From Lachnospiraceae bacterium (GTDB lineage Bacteria; Bacillota; Clostridia; Lachnospirales; Lachnospiraceae), in NCBI GenBank assembly GCA_910574185.1, contig CAJSZQ010000023.1, forward strand, positions 1 to 64,000: a stretch of DNA of 64,000 bases. Reading direction: 5' to 3'. The translations under genes and the position numbers were made by a program. The first letter of the stretch is position 1. The number at the start of each line of letters is the position of its first letter. The notes beneath the pieces were generated by a model, which saw only the letters and a program-made list of their open reading frames with translations, was not told the origin of the DNA and made no database searches. Below are positions 15,437-22,368 of the stretch, piece by piece.

Positions 15437-17068
15437 CTACACAACGGTACATACCCGTTTTTTTCCAGTAACCGGCCTCTGCCGTATCTTTCCTTCCTCT
15501 GTCGCCGCCGCTGCAAGCGCCATAAACCCGTCTGTTTTTCTGGAACGCTCTTCCTGTTTCTCAAATGTTATATTGCCTTTGCTGTCCTGTACTGCCTTCG
15601 CATTCCAAGTGTACCACCGCATAATTTTCGATTCTCCCCATGTAATTAAATGCATAGAAAAAATGTACCCAATAACAATCGCCACTTTCATAATATCTGA
15701 CGGTCTTACCAGCTTCAGATTTTTCTTTTTTTCAGTAAATCCCAAGTCTTTTAAAGAATCTGCCAGCAAAGTGTAGCGAAAAAAGTCAACTGCTACGCTC
15801 TCAATAATGTATATTTTCATCATTTCCGCTATCCATTCCGTTACAACTTCCGGCTGAATGTCTGACTCGTCCACGAAAGTCAGTACCCCTTCTTTTTCCG
15901 CCTCTTTTAACGGGAATTTAATTCTTGGAAGGTCTCTCGATTTCTTGCATACCCACGTATGATGTAACCAGTATCTCTTGTCATTAATTTTAAATAGCAG
16001 ACCTGCAACCACAAAATCATCTGTCTTTGCATAATCAATTCCGCATACACAGGATCTCCCCCTTAGATCCGGAAGTTCCTTTGTCGCTTCAACCAGATTG
16101 TTCCAGTCTGTTACAGCATATTCTCTCTGTCCGGGCGGACGGTTCATCCTCTTGGTCATAAACGCCGTATGATTTACCGGGTCTCTTCTGTAATCCTCAT
16201 ACTCCATCAGCATCTCATGAAGAAGATCCGGGAAATACCTTAGCGACGGATTTGCCTTATGCCACATTTTTTGATTATGGACTTCTTCCGGTTCATCCAG
16301 CCAGCAGATAAACGGCAGCGTTCCATTGTCTGGAAGGTCTCCTTTCAGTATATCTGACAAATCCTCTATCAGCTTATCCAGCGGGCCGTCTCTTTCATCT
16401 CCCTGCGTCGTTATAATCGTCTGACGCGGATGCCTTTTCTTTCCCAGTCCGCCTACTGCAACTTCAATCAATTTATAATCTTTGTATGCATGGTATTCAT
16501 CAAAGTCTACTTTTCCCGGCCTGCCTCCGTCTTTTGTTCCCGGCGCCCTTGTATGATACCTGATTTCAGATCTTGTCTTTAAATTTGTAATACACTCCTG
16601 ATTCCATTTAAAATAATTTTTAAAATAATCCTTACTGTCTTCCAGAATATAATAGATATCTTTGAACGTTGCCTTTGCCTGTTCTTCCGAGGTAGCAAAC
16701 ATATCTATGTTATACTCTTTTATTCCATTAACCGGCGTGACCATTGCAAAATCTTCAAATGCAAGATATCCGTTCTTTCCAGCTCCCCTTCCAACTATGA
16801 TAACCAGCTTCGGGAACCTTAACTGTCCTTCTTTCGTATATACACAGTTATGAAGTGCAAAACAGAATTTTTCCCATGACAATAATTGATATGGAAAATA
16901 CTTCTGTAATCCGAGATACCTTTTTAACTGTTCTTCATCTACATATACCTCTTCCTTTGCAAACACCTTTTCAATAAAATCACAAAGAAGCCGTTGCTCT
17001 TTACACACAACCGCTTCATCGCTTCGTACAAATTCAATATATTCATCTATCTGCTTACAGATCTTCAT
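15437..17068 (-). CDS. Terminase large subunit
   Basis: The DNA-packaging motor and headful/cos nuclease (543 residues). The ATPase part has a Walker-A-like loop GRGAGKN (93-99) and acidic FDEYH motif; the C-terminal RNase-H-like nuclease has CGIDYAKTDDFVV, DFFRYTLL and a late Asp-rich segment. This is the Terminase_1 type usual in HK97-like Firmicutes phages. The gene begins inside the small-subunit stop region (14 bp overlap). Confidence 0.9.
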   Translation of the reverse strand: MKICKQIDEYIEFVRSDEAVVCKEQRLLCDFIEKVFAKEEVYVDEEQLKRYLGLQKYFPYQLLSWEKFCFALHNCVYTKEGQLRFPKLVIIVGRGAGKNGYLAFEDFAMVTPVNGIKEYNIDMFATSEEQAKATFKDIYYILEDSKDYFKNYFKWNQECITNLKTRSEIRYHTRAPGTKDGGRPGKVDFDEYHAYKDYKLIEVAVGGLGKKRHPRQTIITTQGDERDGPLDKLIEDLSDILKGDLPDNGTLPFICWLDEPEEVHNQKMWHKANPSLRYFPDLLHEMLMEYEDYRRDPVNHTAFMTKRMNRPPGQREYAVTDWNNLVEATKELPDLRGRSCVCGIDYAKTDDFVVAGLLFKINDKRYWLHHTWVCKKSRDLPRIKFPLKEAEKEGVLTFVDESDIQPEVVTEWIAEMMKIYIIESVAVDFFRYTLLADSLKDLGFTEKKKNLKLVRPSDIMKVAIVIGYIFSMHLITWGESKIMRWYTWNAKAVQDSKGNITFEKQEERSRKTDGFMALAAAATEEGKIRQRPVTGKKRVCTVV

Positions 17069-17396
17069 CCGCCTTTTCCACCCCGGTCGGCGCGTCTGTG
17101 GTCAGCCCCATCTCTTTTAGCATGGACTGCATCTGCTTTTCCACAGCCACCAAATCCTTAACCGACTGATTTTGTTTTGTGATTTTATAACCGTTTGCTG
17201 ATGTCGTCTCATAGGATACTCCCCTCTTTTTGATATCATTTTGCAGGCTTTTTTTGATAGAATACAGCTCTAAATAGTCAAAAATCATATCTCTGAAATG
17301 CGCTACATTCGCATTCTTTATGCTTAGCTGTTCTATCAGAGAAGCCTTGATTTTCTCCTTTGTCGGCCTCCTTTTATACTCCTCGTTTTTTCCCAC
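17055..17396 (-). CDS. Terminase small subunit, P27 family
   Basis: A 113-residue DNA-recognition subunit with the P27 pattern: helical core (FRDMIFDYLELYSIKKSLQND), YETTSANGYKITKQNQSVKDL and a helical end. It binds the packaging site and guides the large subunit. Start is GTG. The 113-bp GC-rich gap upstream of it is the likely packaging site. Confidence 0.85.
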   Translation of the reverse strand: MGKNEEYKRRPTKEKIKASLIEQLSIKNANVAHFRDMIFDYLELYSIKKSLQNDIKKRGVSYETTSANGYKITKQNQSVKDLVAVEKQMQSMLKEMGLTTDAPTGVEKADEDL

Positions 17397-17509
17397 TTTA
17401 TCACCAACTTTTTTTACTTTTTATCACGCGCGAGGCAGCGCGGTTCAGTCTTGTCCCCTTCCCGTTGTTCGTTCCCCCTAAAAAATCAGGTATAGGGGTA
17501 CCGGGGATA
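17397..17509. other. Candidate cos packaging site
   Basis: This is a rare non-coding gap in the late block, between the small gene after HNH and terminase small subunit. It holds a GC-rich patch (CGCGCGAGGCAGCGCGG near 17427) and the symmetric GGGGTACCGGGG near 17496. In HNH-encoding cos phages the cohesive site lies here. Location supports it; the cut site cannot be read from sequence. Confidence 0.4.
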
Positions 17510-17704
17510 CTATACTTTTGAAAAAAATACCTCTGAATACATTCCCTCCACCCCGTCTAAAATCAGGAACGTATTGCAACACGAACTCCTTGTTTCTTTT
17601 ACCCGATACTCTTTTTCACCGAACAGCTCTGCATACCTGTATGTTATAGCCCGCCTGTATCCATGTCCTGTGAATCTAACTCTGTCTCCTTTATGAATTA
17701 CCAT
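17510..17704 (-). CDS. Small phage protein of unknown function
   Basis: A 64-residue basic beta-like protein: MVIHKGDRVRFTGHGYRRAITY ... VEGMYSEVFFSKV. The KGDRVRFTG start resembles SH3-like nucleic-acid or ribosomal-type folds. It overlaps the HNH stop by 7 bp and sits just before the packaging genes. Function unknown. Confidence 0.6.
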   Translation of the reverse strand: MVIHKGDRVRFTGHGYRRAITYRYAELFGEKEYRVKETRSSCCNTFLILDGVEGMYSEVFFSKV

Positions 17705-18039
17705 CTCTCTTCTGTCACCGGCTTTCTCTGCTTCTTATATCTCATTCTGTTATGCGCTTTATCATGACAGTCATGACACAATGCAATCAGATTCTTTTTC
17801 TTTTCTCCCTTATACTGGTAATTCCTGCTCATCGCCAGCTCTGGATGCTTCTTTACATACTGAACATGATGTACCTGTTCTGCTCTGGATATCTTCCCTT
17901 GCCTCTTGCACCATTCACATTCATTATGATTTTCCTTCAATATCTTTTCTCTTAGTTCTAACCATTCTTTGCTCTTATAGAACTTATACAGTTCCCCCTT
18001 GTCTATTAACTTCTGTACCTCATTCGCAGTCCAAACCAT
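17698..18039 (-). CDS. HNH endonuclease
   Basis: A 113-residue nuclease with CEWC, then the HNH core QVHHVQYVKKHPELA, ending in CHDCHDKAHN: two CxxC pairs for a structural zinc and His residues for catalysis. Such genes next to terminase are needed for cos cleavage by the terminase holoenzyme in several phages (HK97 gp74 type). GAAAGGATAGGGATTGG precedes the ATG. Confidence 0.85.
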   Translation of the reverse strand: MVWTANEVQKLIDKGELYKFYKSKEWLELREKILKENHNECEWCKRQGKISRAEQVHHVQYVKKHPELAMSRNYQYKGEKKKNLIALCHDCHDKAHNRMRYKKQRKPVTEERW

Positions 18040-18064
18040 ACCAATCCCTATCCTTTCCTAGTAA

Positions 18065-18137
18065 TTGCTGGAGCAGGACTCGAACCTGCATCCTCTGGCT
18101 ATTAAGACCAGTGTGGCTTCCTTCGCACCCTCCAGCG
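18065..18137 (-). tRNA. Class-I tRNA-like gene, anticodon UAA
   Basis: The minus strand folds to a 73-nt cloverleaf: acceptor CGCTGGA/TCCAGCA (6 pairs, C1 x A72 unpaired), D-arm GTGC/CCAC with a GG in the loop, anticodon arm CTGGT/GCCAG with loop CTTAATA, 5-nt variable loop, T-arm GCAGG/CCTGC with TTCGAGT, discriminator A73, no encoded CCA. Anticodon UAA would read UUA, yet the long variable arm of tRNA-Leu is missing. G8 and U37 are atypical. The C1 x A72 mismatch with A73 is a mark of bacterial initiator tRNA. It may be a decayed or specialised phage tRNA. Confidence 0.65.
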
Positions 18138-18152
18138 ATAAAACAAATATCC

Positions 18153-18413
18153 TTACACCCTGCAATCACAGAGTCTTTCTTCTACCAGTAATATCACTCT
18201 GCGTTTTTCTCCATATACACACTCATGATGAAATTCTTTCATTCCGTTTGTATAAATAATTTTGTGATATTCACAGTCCTTGCATCGCGGTATCTTCTCC
18301 TGTGCTTTCCTGGCATTTGTCATATATCCCTGACAGGTATCCTCCCCAGCGCAATGGCTCCCCTTTAGTTCCCGCCAGTTTCTACATGCCACATTCTTGC
18401 ACGATACTTTCAT
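18153..18413 (-). CDS. Small Cys-rich zinc-binding phage protein
   Basis: An 86-residue protein with ten cysteines in a pattern like C...C..C...HC...C, then CKDCEYHK and HHECVYGEKRR. It probably binds one or two zinc ions. TTTGGAGGAAATC precedes the ATG. It is the first gene upstream of the tRNA and may be a late-gene regulator or host-takeover factor; no family is recognised. Confidence 0.65.
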   Translation of the reverse strand: MKVSCKNVACRNWRELKGSHCAGEDTCQGYMTNARKAQEKIPRCKDCEYHKIIYTNGMKEFHHECVYGEKRRVILLVEERLCDCRV

Positions 18414-18430
18414 TTACGATTTCCTCCAAA

Positions 18431-18462
18431 GAAAAGAACACCCGGAATTAATCCGGATGTTC
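18431..18462 (-). terminator. Strong terminator after the Rha gene
   Basis: On the minus strand GAACATCCGGA / TTCCGGGTGTTC pairs around a short loop and is followed by TTTTCTTT. It separates the rha transcript from the late-gene side. A second GCAGC/GCTGC hairpin lies just upstream near 18520-18545. Confidence 0.75.
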
Positions 18463-18565
18463 TGTGTTTACATGTTCTATACTCCCTCATCAAACTTATT
18501 TTATATTATTTAATACAAAGAAGCAGCCAGACTACTGCCTGCTGCCCCTCATTCATTCTTATATT

Positions 18566-19111
18566 TCATGCAATAACACTTTTGTTTGGATAATGCTTTG
18601 CAAACGAATATACTGCACACAAATATTCTATATCTGTGCTTTTCGCTATCATCATTTCTATATCTGTTCTATACTTATCTTGAAGTGTATAAACCCTCCT
18701 ATCTTGTAAATATGCGTTCTTCCTTGTCTGATTCTTAATATCTGCCAGAACTGCATCCTGCTTTTCTAGCTTTTCTTTTAGATATAACAGCAATTCCTGA
18801 TTCACTCCTGTTTCCAGTTGTGTCTCCATCTCATGGAAACGGTTTATGTATCTTGCTGTGAACTCCGTACCTTTTTTGCCCGTCAGCTTATGTGCTATAA
18901 ATTCGCAGCCTTTCTTAGTAATGCGGTAACATGGAAGTGTTCTCCCTGTACTATCCTTGTATTCAGATATTCTGAAAAACTCACTGGGTGCAAGATTGCA
19001 CTCAGTCATCTGTTTGTCATATCTCCGTAAATCCCTTAACAACCCTTTATGCTCTTTTCTTACCATTTCAGCAACTTCCCGGCTATCTAATGTTTGTTCA
19101 AGTTCTGTCAT
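18566..19111 (-). CDS. Rha family phage regulatory protein
   Basis: Start at 19111 (MTELEQTLDSREVAEMVRKEH) because AAAGGAG lies upstream; the longer frame to 19195 has no ribosome site. The 181-residue protein has the pRha N-domain (residues ~5-95, HKGLLRDLRRYDKQM ... PSEFFRISEYKDSTGR ... CYRITKKGCEFIAHKLTGKKG) and a C-terminal part DIEMMIAKSTDIEYLCAVYSFAKHYP. Rha proteins regulate phage lytic functions in some hosts. It forms a couplet with the RHH gene upstream (same hairpin between them as in the decayed copy at 20.0-20.35 kb). Confidence 0.85.
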   Translation of the reverse strand: MTELEQTLDSREVAEMVRKEHKGLLRDLRRYDKQMTECNLAPSEFFRISEYKDSTGRTLPCYRITKKGCEFIAHKLTGKKGTEFTARYINRFHEMETQLETGVNQELLLYLKEKLEKQDAVLADIKNQTRKNAYLQDRRVYTLQDKYRTDIEMMIAKSTDIEYLCAVYSFAKHYPNKSVIA

Positions 19112-19193
19112 AAAATATCTCCTTTCAGTATTTGACAACAGCACCAAACAGAGATATAATTCATATATCAACCGCTTTAGTGTGTTGAGAACC

Positions 19194-19236
19194 ATAAGAG
19201 TAACCGCTACTTGTCCAGAGCTTCGGTTGCTCTTAT
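19194..19236 (-). promoter_or_regulatory. Hairpin between RHH and rha (attenuator-like)
   Basis: On the minus strand ATAAGAGCAACCG pairs with CGGTTACTCTTAT around a 17-nt loop, covering the RHH stop codon. The same structure with changed bases lies at 20147-20190 before the decayed rha, so it is conserved. It could be an attenuator or a terminator that sets the RHH:Rha ratio. Confidence 0.6.
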
Positions 19237-19398
19237 TTTGTTGTAGACCAAATCAATCCCTTGTCTAATAATATCTGTTTTCGTCATTCCTGTTTTGTTC
19301 ATACAAAAATCCAACTTTTTTACATCACTATCAGATAAGCGAAAACTCTCTCTATGCTGCTTCGGACTATCAGTTGGTCTTCCTGTTCTTGGACTCAT
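19207..19398 (-). CDS. Ribbon-helix-helix regulator 1 (MSPRTGRP family)
   Basis: A 63-residue protein: MSPRTGRPTDSPKQHRESFRLSDSDVKKLDFC ... a basic N-tail, a short strand and two helices ending in KTDIIRQGIDLVYNKI, typical of MetJ/Arc/CopG-like repressors. It is one of three paralogues sharing MSPRTGRP. A consensus promoter and a perfect 16-bp palindrome overlap upstream, so autoregulation is likely. It precedes rha. Confidence 0.7.
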   Translation of the reverse strand: MSPRTGRPTDSPKQHRESFRLSDSDVKKLDFCMNKTGMTKTDIIRQGIDLVYNKIRATEALDK

Positions 19399-19415
19399 AC
19401 TTCCCTCCTTTATAT

Positions 19416-19459
19416 TTATGTCATGACATAAATATATCTTACGTCATAACAAAAGTCAA
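19416..19459 (-). promoter_or_regulatory. Promoter and operator of RHH regulator 1
   Basis: Minus-strand TTGACT (19454-19459), 17-bp spacer, TATATT (19431-19436). The perfect palindrome TTATGTCATGACATAA (19416-19431) sits just downstream of the -10 box. A related TTATGACGTAA lies in the spacer. The layout fits repression by the encoded RHH protein. Confidence 0.7.
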
Positions 19460-19464
19460 GATTT

Positions 19465-19499
19465 TTTTAAAAAAGGAGAGCCCAAAATTACACTCTCCT
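19465..19499 (-). terminator. Terminator after RHH regulator 2
   Basis: Minus strand AGGAGAG / CTCTCCT stem around 12 nt followed by a run of T residues. It insulates RHH 2 from the RHH 1-rha unit, so the units are separately controlled. Confidence 0.75.
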
Positions 19500-19508
19500 A
19501 TCTATATT

Positions 19509-19904
19509 TTAAATAGTTTCATATTTGTCAAGTTTCACTAGTGTATTTTCCCACACACTGATCATGAATTTGCAATATCTTTCATATTCTAAATCTTTTT
19601 TACTTATCGCATATTCAAGTTCACCTTCCCAGCCCTTTTTCTGTTCTTCAGCTTCTTTAATGTGGCGCATTCTCTTCTCTTCTATACTCTCTGTACGTTC
19701 TCCAACCGTCATTTTTGCTTTCCCTCCATTCAAATTAATTGCTTTTACTTGAATCTCAATCCCTCGGCGAATACTAGCGACTCTTGTTTCATTGTAATAT
19801 TCTGCAACAGCATCTAGTTTTTCAAGTTCCTTTTTGTCAAATCTAACTCCTAACTGTTTTCCTCTCGGATTCTCGCTCTTCGGTCTTCCTGTTCGTGGTG
19901 ACAT
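19509..19904 (-). CDS. Ribbon-helix-helix regulator 2 with C-terminal helical extension
   Basis: A 131-residue paralogue beginning MSPRTGRPKSENPRGKQLGVRFDKKELEKLDAV with the RHH core ending ASIRRGIEIQVKAI. An extra ~75-residue coiled-coil-like tail (GERTESIEEKRMRHIKEAEEQKKGWEGEL...) is absent from the other two. The tail may allow tetramers or partner binding. It has its own promoter and terminator. Confidence 0.7.
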   Translation of the reverse strand: MSPRTGRPKSENPRGKQLGVRFDKKELEKLDAVAEYYNETRVASIRRGIEIQVKAINLNGGKAKMTVGERTESIEEKRMRHIKEAEEQKKGWEGELEYAISKKDLEYERYCKFMISVWENTLVKLDKYETI

Positions 19905-19937
19905 GTCCTCACCTCACTTTTTGATTACCACAAATTC

Positions 19938-19966
19938 ATTATAATTGTTGATTACCAAAAAGTCAA
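19938..19966 (-). promoter_or_regulatory. Promoter and operator of RHH regulator 2
   Basis: Minus strand TTGACT, 17-bp spacer, TATAAT, both near consensus. The 10-mer TGGTAATCAA is directly repeated (inside the spacer and just after the start site), and the outer CTTTTTG/CAAAAAG ends make an inverted frame. This differs from the operators of RHH 1 and 3. Confidence 0.7.
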
Positions 19967-20066
19967 TGCTTTAACCACATCAATTTTGATTTCGTTAATT
20001 TACTATGTTCTTTATCTACCATTCGGCAACTTCCATAGACATAAGTGTTTGTTCAATTTCATGCAT
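19963..20066 (-). pseudogene. Decayed N-terminal rha fragment
   Basis: AAAGGAG and an ATG start MHEIEQTLMSMEVAEW then a stop. Adding one base restores VAEMVDKEHSKL, matching the start of the Rha protein at 18566-19111 (MTELEQTLDSREVAEMVRKEHKGL). The rest is lost at the promoter of RHH 2. It is the second gene of a duplicated RHH-rha couplet. Confidence 0.75.
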
Positions 20067-20146
20067 AATAAAATCTCCTTTCAATCTTCTTGAAAGAGAT
20101 TCCCCTTTATGGTATGATATTCCACAGAGGGAAACCTCCGTTCAGA

Positions 20147-20190
20147 ATAAAAGTAACCGTTGCTCGTCAAAGTATTCGGTTGCTTTTATT
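20147..20190 (-). promoter_or_regulatory. Hairpin between RHH 3 and decayed rha
   Basis: ATAAAAGCAACCG pairs with CGGTTACTTTTAT on the minus strand, overlapping the RHH 3 stop region. It is the counterpart of the hairpin at 19194-19236 and shows that RHH and rha duplicated as one unit. Confidence 0.6.
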
Positions 20191-20350
20191 TTTCTATCAA
20201 CTTCTTAATCCCTCTGCTTATTGCTTCTGTTCTATTCACATTATTTTCTTCGCAATACTCTTCTAAAGCTTTTTTATCTTCGTCACTAATGCGAATACTC
20301 AACTTATTGGGTCTTGGATTATCCGTTGGCCTGCCTGTTCTTGGTGACAT
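20186..20350 (-). CDS. Ribbon-helix-helix regulator 3 (MSPRTGRP family)
   Basis: Start at 20350 because AAAGGAGG lies 5 nt upstream; the frame further up is promoter DNA. The 54-residue protein MSPRTGRPTDNPRPNKLSIRISDEDKKALEEYCEEN... ends NRTEAISRGIKKLIEK, a clear RHH core. Its own promoter carries a different inverted repeat from those of its paralogues. Confidence 0.7.
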   Translation of the reverse strand: MSPRTGRPTDNPRPNKLSIRISDEDKKALEEYCEENNVNRTEAISRGIKKLIEK

Positions 20351-20364
20351 TGCAACCTCCTTTC

Positions 20365-20411
20365 TTTTGTCTGGCATAATTCCATTATATATTATGTCGG
20401 GCAAAAGTTAA
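20365..20411 (-). promoter_or_regulatory. Promoter and operator of RHH regulator 3
   Basis: Minus strand TTAACT (20406-20411), 16-bp spacer, TATAAT (20384-20389). Two imperfect inverted arms, TTTTGTCTGGCATAAT (20365-20380) and ATTATGTCGGGCAAAA (20391-20406), bracket the -10 box. Confidence 0.6.
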
Positions 20412-20440
20412 GAGTTTTATTATTTTTCGATATAACAATA

Positions 20441-20465
20441 GGCAGCAAAATTGTGCCCTGCTGCC
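20441..20465 (-). terminator. Terminator after the DUF6338-like gene
   Basis: Minus strand GGCAGCA / TGCTGCC stem around 11 nt, then TATTGTTAT. Modest T-run. Confidence 0.55.
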
Positions 20466-20476
20466 CCTTCCAGATT

Positions 20477-21103
20477 TTATATCTGATTCTTTTCAATAGT
20501 TTTTATCTGGTTATAAAAAATAACAACCACATCATCATCTGAATCATGTTCCTCTATGTATGGTTCTTTTGGCCTTCCATCATCTCCTAAAATATATTTC
20601 CTATATTTTTTTAGTGATATGAACTGTCTCTTTCCCGGCTCTAATTCCTTATCTCCCAAAAATCCCTCATAAACAGTTTTTTCATCTTTCATATAAACTT
20701 TTAACCAAGCACTGATTTCCTGATTATCCAATATATCAATTTCATTATCTTCAAATCTGGTTGTTATCTTTAGCACTTTGAAAATATTTATTATTTTTTC
20801 TGATCCCTGTATTCGATAAGCAATATATGGAACTATCACAGCTATCAGCATCATCAGCGCATGATAGATTATTTCTGCATCTAATGGAATCCTTCCCAGT
20901 GGAAATTTGTCCAATGGCAGTTTATCCACGCACAATTTATATAAAAAACTAATTACTACTGCTTTTGCAATAATTTTATTCTCATCCTTTAGCGTCTTTG
21001 CTCTTAAAAAATAAAAAATATATATTGTCAAGTATCCCGGATAAAAGTAAACAATATAATCTGCTAATGAATCTATTATTTTTAAGATATCTTCAACTTC
21101 CAT
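20477..21103 (-). CDS. Membrane protein, DUF6338-like
   Basis: A 208-residue protein with hydrophobic helices near 15-35 (YIVYFYPGYLTIYIFYFL), 45-60 and 80-100, then a cytosolic beta domain (SAWLKVYMKDEKTVYEGFLGDKELE ... YIEEHDSDDDVVVIFYNQIKTIE). This plan, membrane anchor plus a small domain with W.KV...K....G..GD, resembles DUF6338 proteins. It sits with a tiny basic gene between the phage regulators as an isolated transcription unit, which fits a lysogenic cargo or exclusion gene. Function unknown. Confidence 0.6.
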   Translation of the reverse strand: MEVEDILKIIDSLADYIVYFYPGYLTIYIFYFLRAKTLKDENKIIAKAVVISFLYKLCVDKLPLDKFPLGRIPLDAEIIYHALMMLIAVIVPYIAYRIQGSEKIINIFKVLKITTRFEDNEIDILDNQEISAWLKVYMKDEKTVYEGFLGDKELEPGKRQFISLKKYRKYILGDDGRPKEPYIEEHDSDDDVVVIFYNQIKTIEKNQI

Positions 21104-21115
21104 TCCATCACCTGT

Positions 21116-21265
21116 TTATTTTTTTGGCGGGTTTCCCGTTGGTTTTCCACTTGTAATTCTACCATTAGGATTTGCCCTGTGTTGACTTTGCAAACTTCCA
21201 CATATAGGCCTTTTGCTTCCAGAATCGGATTTTACTTTTGAGCCTCTATTATTTTCCCTACACAT
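21116..21265 (-). CDS. Tiny basic Gly/Ser/Pro-rich protein
   Basis: A 49-residue frame from MCRENNRGSKVKSDSGSKRP to GKPTGNPPKK, chosen at 21265 because GGAGGG lies 5 nt upstream. It is low complexity and very basic. It ends 12 bp before the DUF6338-like gene and likely shares its transcript. No family recognised; the protein may be disordered. Confidence 0.5.
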   Translation of the reverse strand: MCRENNRGSKVKSDSGSKRPICGSLQSQHRANPNGRITSGKPTGNPPKK

Positions 21266-21332
21266 ACTTTCCCTCCAATGTATATACAATAATCCACTTC
21301 CATAATATACCAATATCCGCCAGTATTCAACG

Positions 21333-21359
21333 AAAAAAGACCCCCTGTGATGCAGGAAG
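21333..21359 (-). terminator. Terminator after the sigma-like regulator
   Basis: Minus strand CTTCCTG / CAGGGGG stem (two G-U pairs) with a 5-nt loop and TCTTTTTTCG after it. It separates the late regulator from the cargo unit. Confidence 0.65.
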
Positions 21360-21470
21360 CCCTTCTTCTGGATTTATTGTATATATTTAGGGGAGTATCT
21401 CAAAGCCTTTCTCTTTTACTTCTCGATGATACCATCATACCACGTGATTTACTGAAGTGAACTGCACTCT

Positions 21471-21893
21471 TTAAGAAATTTTCAAATTTTTCAAAGCTCT
21501 GCCATGCAACTCATAAATCCATCTTTCACTATAGTCCATTGCATTTGCTATTTCCCACCATTGCTTACCTCTTATGTAACGATAAAAAAGAACGTCTCTC
21601 TCATCTTCATTCTCCAGCTGATTTATCTTAAATGTGATATCATTGAATTTCTTAACCTGTTCAACGCCTTCCACATACAACTCGTCCTCTTTTTCTCGTA
21701 ACTCTGCTGCATATCCAGACAGGTCAGACTGTCCAGTACCATGCGGCATTCCGTCATTATTAAGCGAAGGATACATTTTCATGTTACGTATTTCATCGAT
21801 TTCCTCCTCAATCCGCTTAATTTTTCTCCCATGCTTTCGGTATCCCCTGAGATATTCCTTTTTCTGTTCATTTTCAGTCTTGATCTGCTCCAT
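21471..21893 (-). CDS. ArpU/RinA-like sigma-70-type late regulator
   Basis: A 140-residue protein with a long coiled N-terminal half and a C-terminal sigma region-4-like HTH: DERDVLFYRYIRGKQWWEIANAMDYSERWIYELHGRALKNL. This architecture (DUF1492/ArpU/RinA) marks activators of phage late transcription, and its place at the end of the early operon fits. Confidence 0.75.
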   Translation of the reverse strand: MEQIKTENEQKKEYLRGYRKHGRKIKRIEEEIDEIRNMKMYPSLNNDGMPHGTGQSDLSGYAAELREKEDELYVEGVEQVKKFNDITFKINQLENEDERDVLFYRYIRGKQWWEIANAMDYSERWIYELHGRALKNLKIS

Positions 21894-21909
21894 GATATCC
21901 CCCTCTTAA

Positions 21910-22075
21910 CTATCTGCTGCTAAAACATCGCTTCTCTGGCTTGTATGGCTCCGGTAACGGCATCCAAGCGATAACTTCGTACAAATCCCCATCCCGATAC
22001 CATTCACCGTCACTAGCATAATAAAGGCATGTTGGCTCATCTGCCCCTTTCAATCATAACTACGCACTCTTCCAT
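21910..22075 (-). pseudogene. DUF551-like gene remnant
   Basis: Two overlapping frames, MEECVVMIERGR (start 22075) and a second frame giving ADEPTCLYYASDGEWYRDG...VIAWMPLPEPYKPE, join into the C-terminal half of a DUF551 protein if the frame shifts at a G-run. The conserved DUF551 N-terminus (W-I-S-V..LP) is missing. A TTG at 22053 could still start the second frame. Confidence 0.5.
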
Positions 22076-22080
22076 GGAAG

Positions 22081-22368
22081 CTAAGTTTCCACCATCTTCT
22101 CAAAGTCTTTCTTCAAATTCACAGGTACAGGAATAACCGTCACAAGCGTTTCTCCTACAAATATATAGGCGTAATCTCCAAATAGACGAATATTGTTTGC
22201 ATTGTAGTTCTTAAAGAACAGGCTTGTTACCCATTTATTCAATCTGCCTTTCGTCTGTTTGTGGGTTACCCCCTCGTCAAATGCCTTCCTGGCCATTCTG
22301 TCCTGTGTCTTTCGATTAAATCCGCACCGTTCTTTCATGCGCCGCCTTGCGTGGCTTGATATTGTCAT
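22081..22368 (-). CDS. Small basic phage protein of unknown function
   Basis: Start at 22368 (MTISSHARRRMKERCGFNRK) in ATGA overlap with the upstream stop. The 95-residue protein has the pattern ..ISSHARRRMKERCGFNRKTQDRMARKAF..G, a basic helix common in phage early genes, then NIRLFGDYAYIFVGETLVTVIPVP, a strand pair like DUF4258/RelE-type folds. A nuclease-like or RNA-binding fold is possible but unproved. Confidence 0.6.
   Translation of the reverse strand: MTISSHARRRMKERCGFNRKTQDRMARKAFDEGVTHKQTKGRLNKWVTSLFFKNYNANNIRLFGDYAYIFVGETLVTVIPVPVNLKKDFEKMVET

Noticed and set aside
18065-18137. Ordinary tRNA-Leu(UAA)
   Set aside because: The long variable arm needed for tRNA-Leu is missing; positions 1, 8, 37 and 72 are abnormal.
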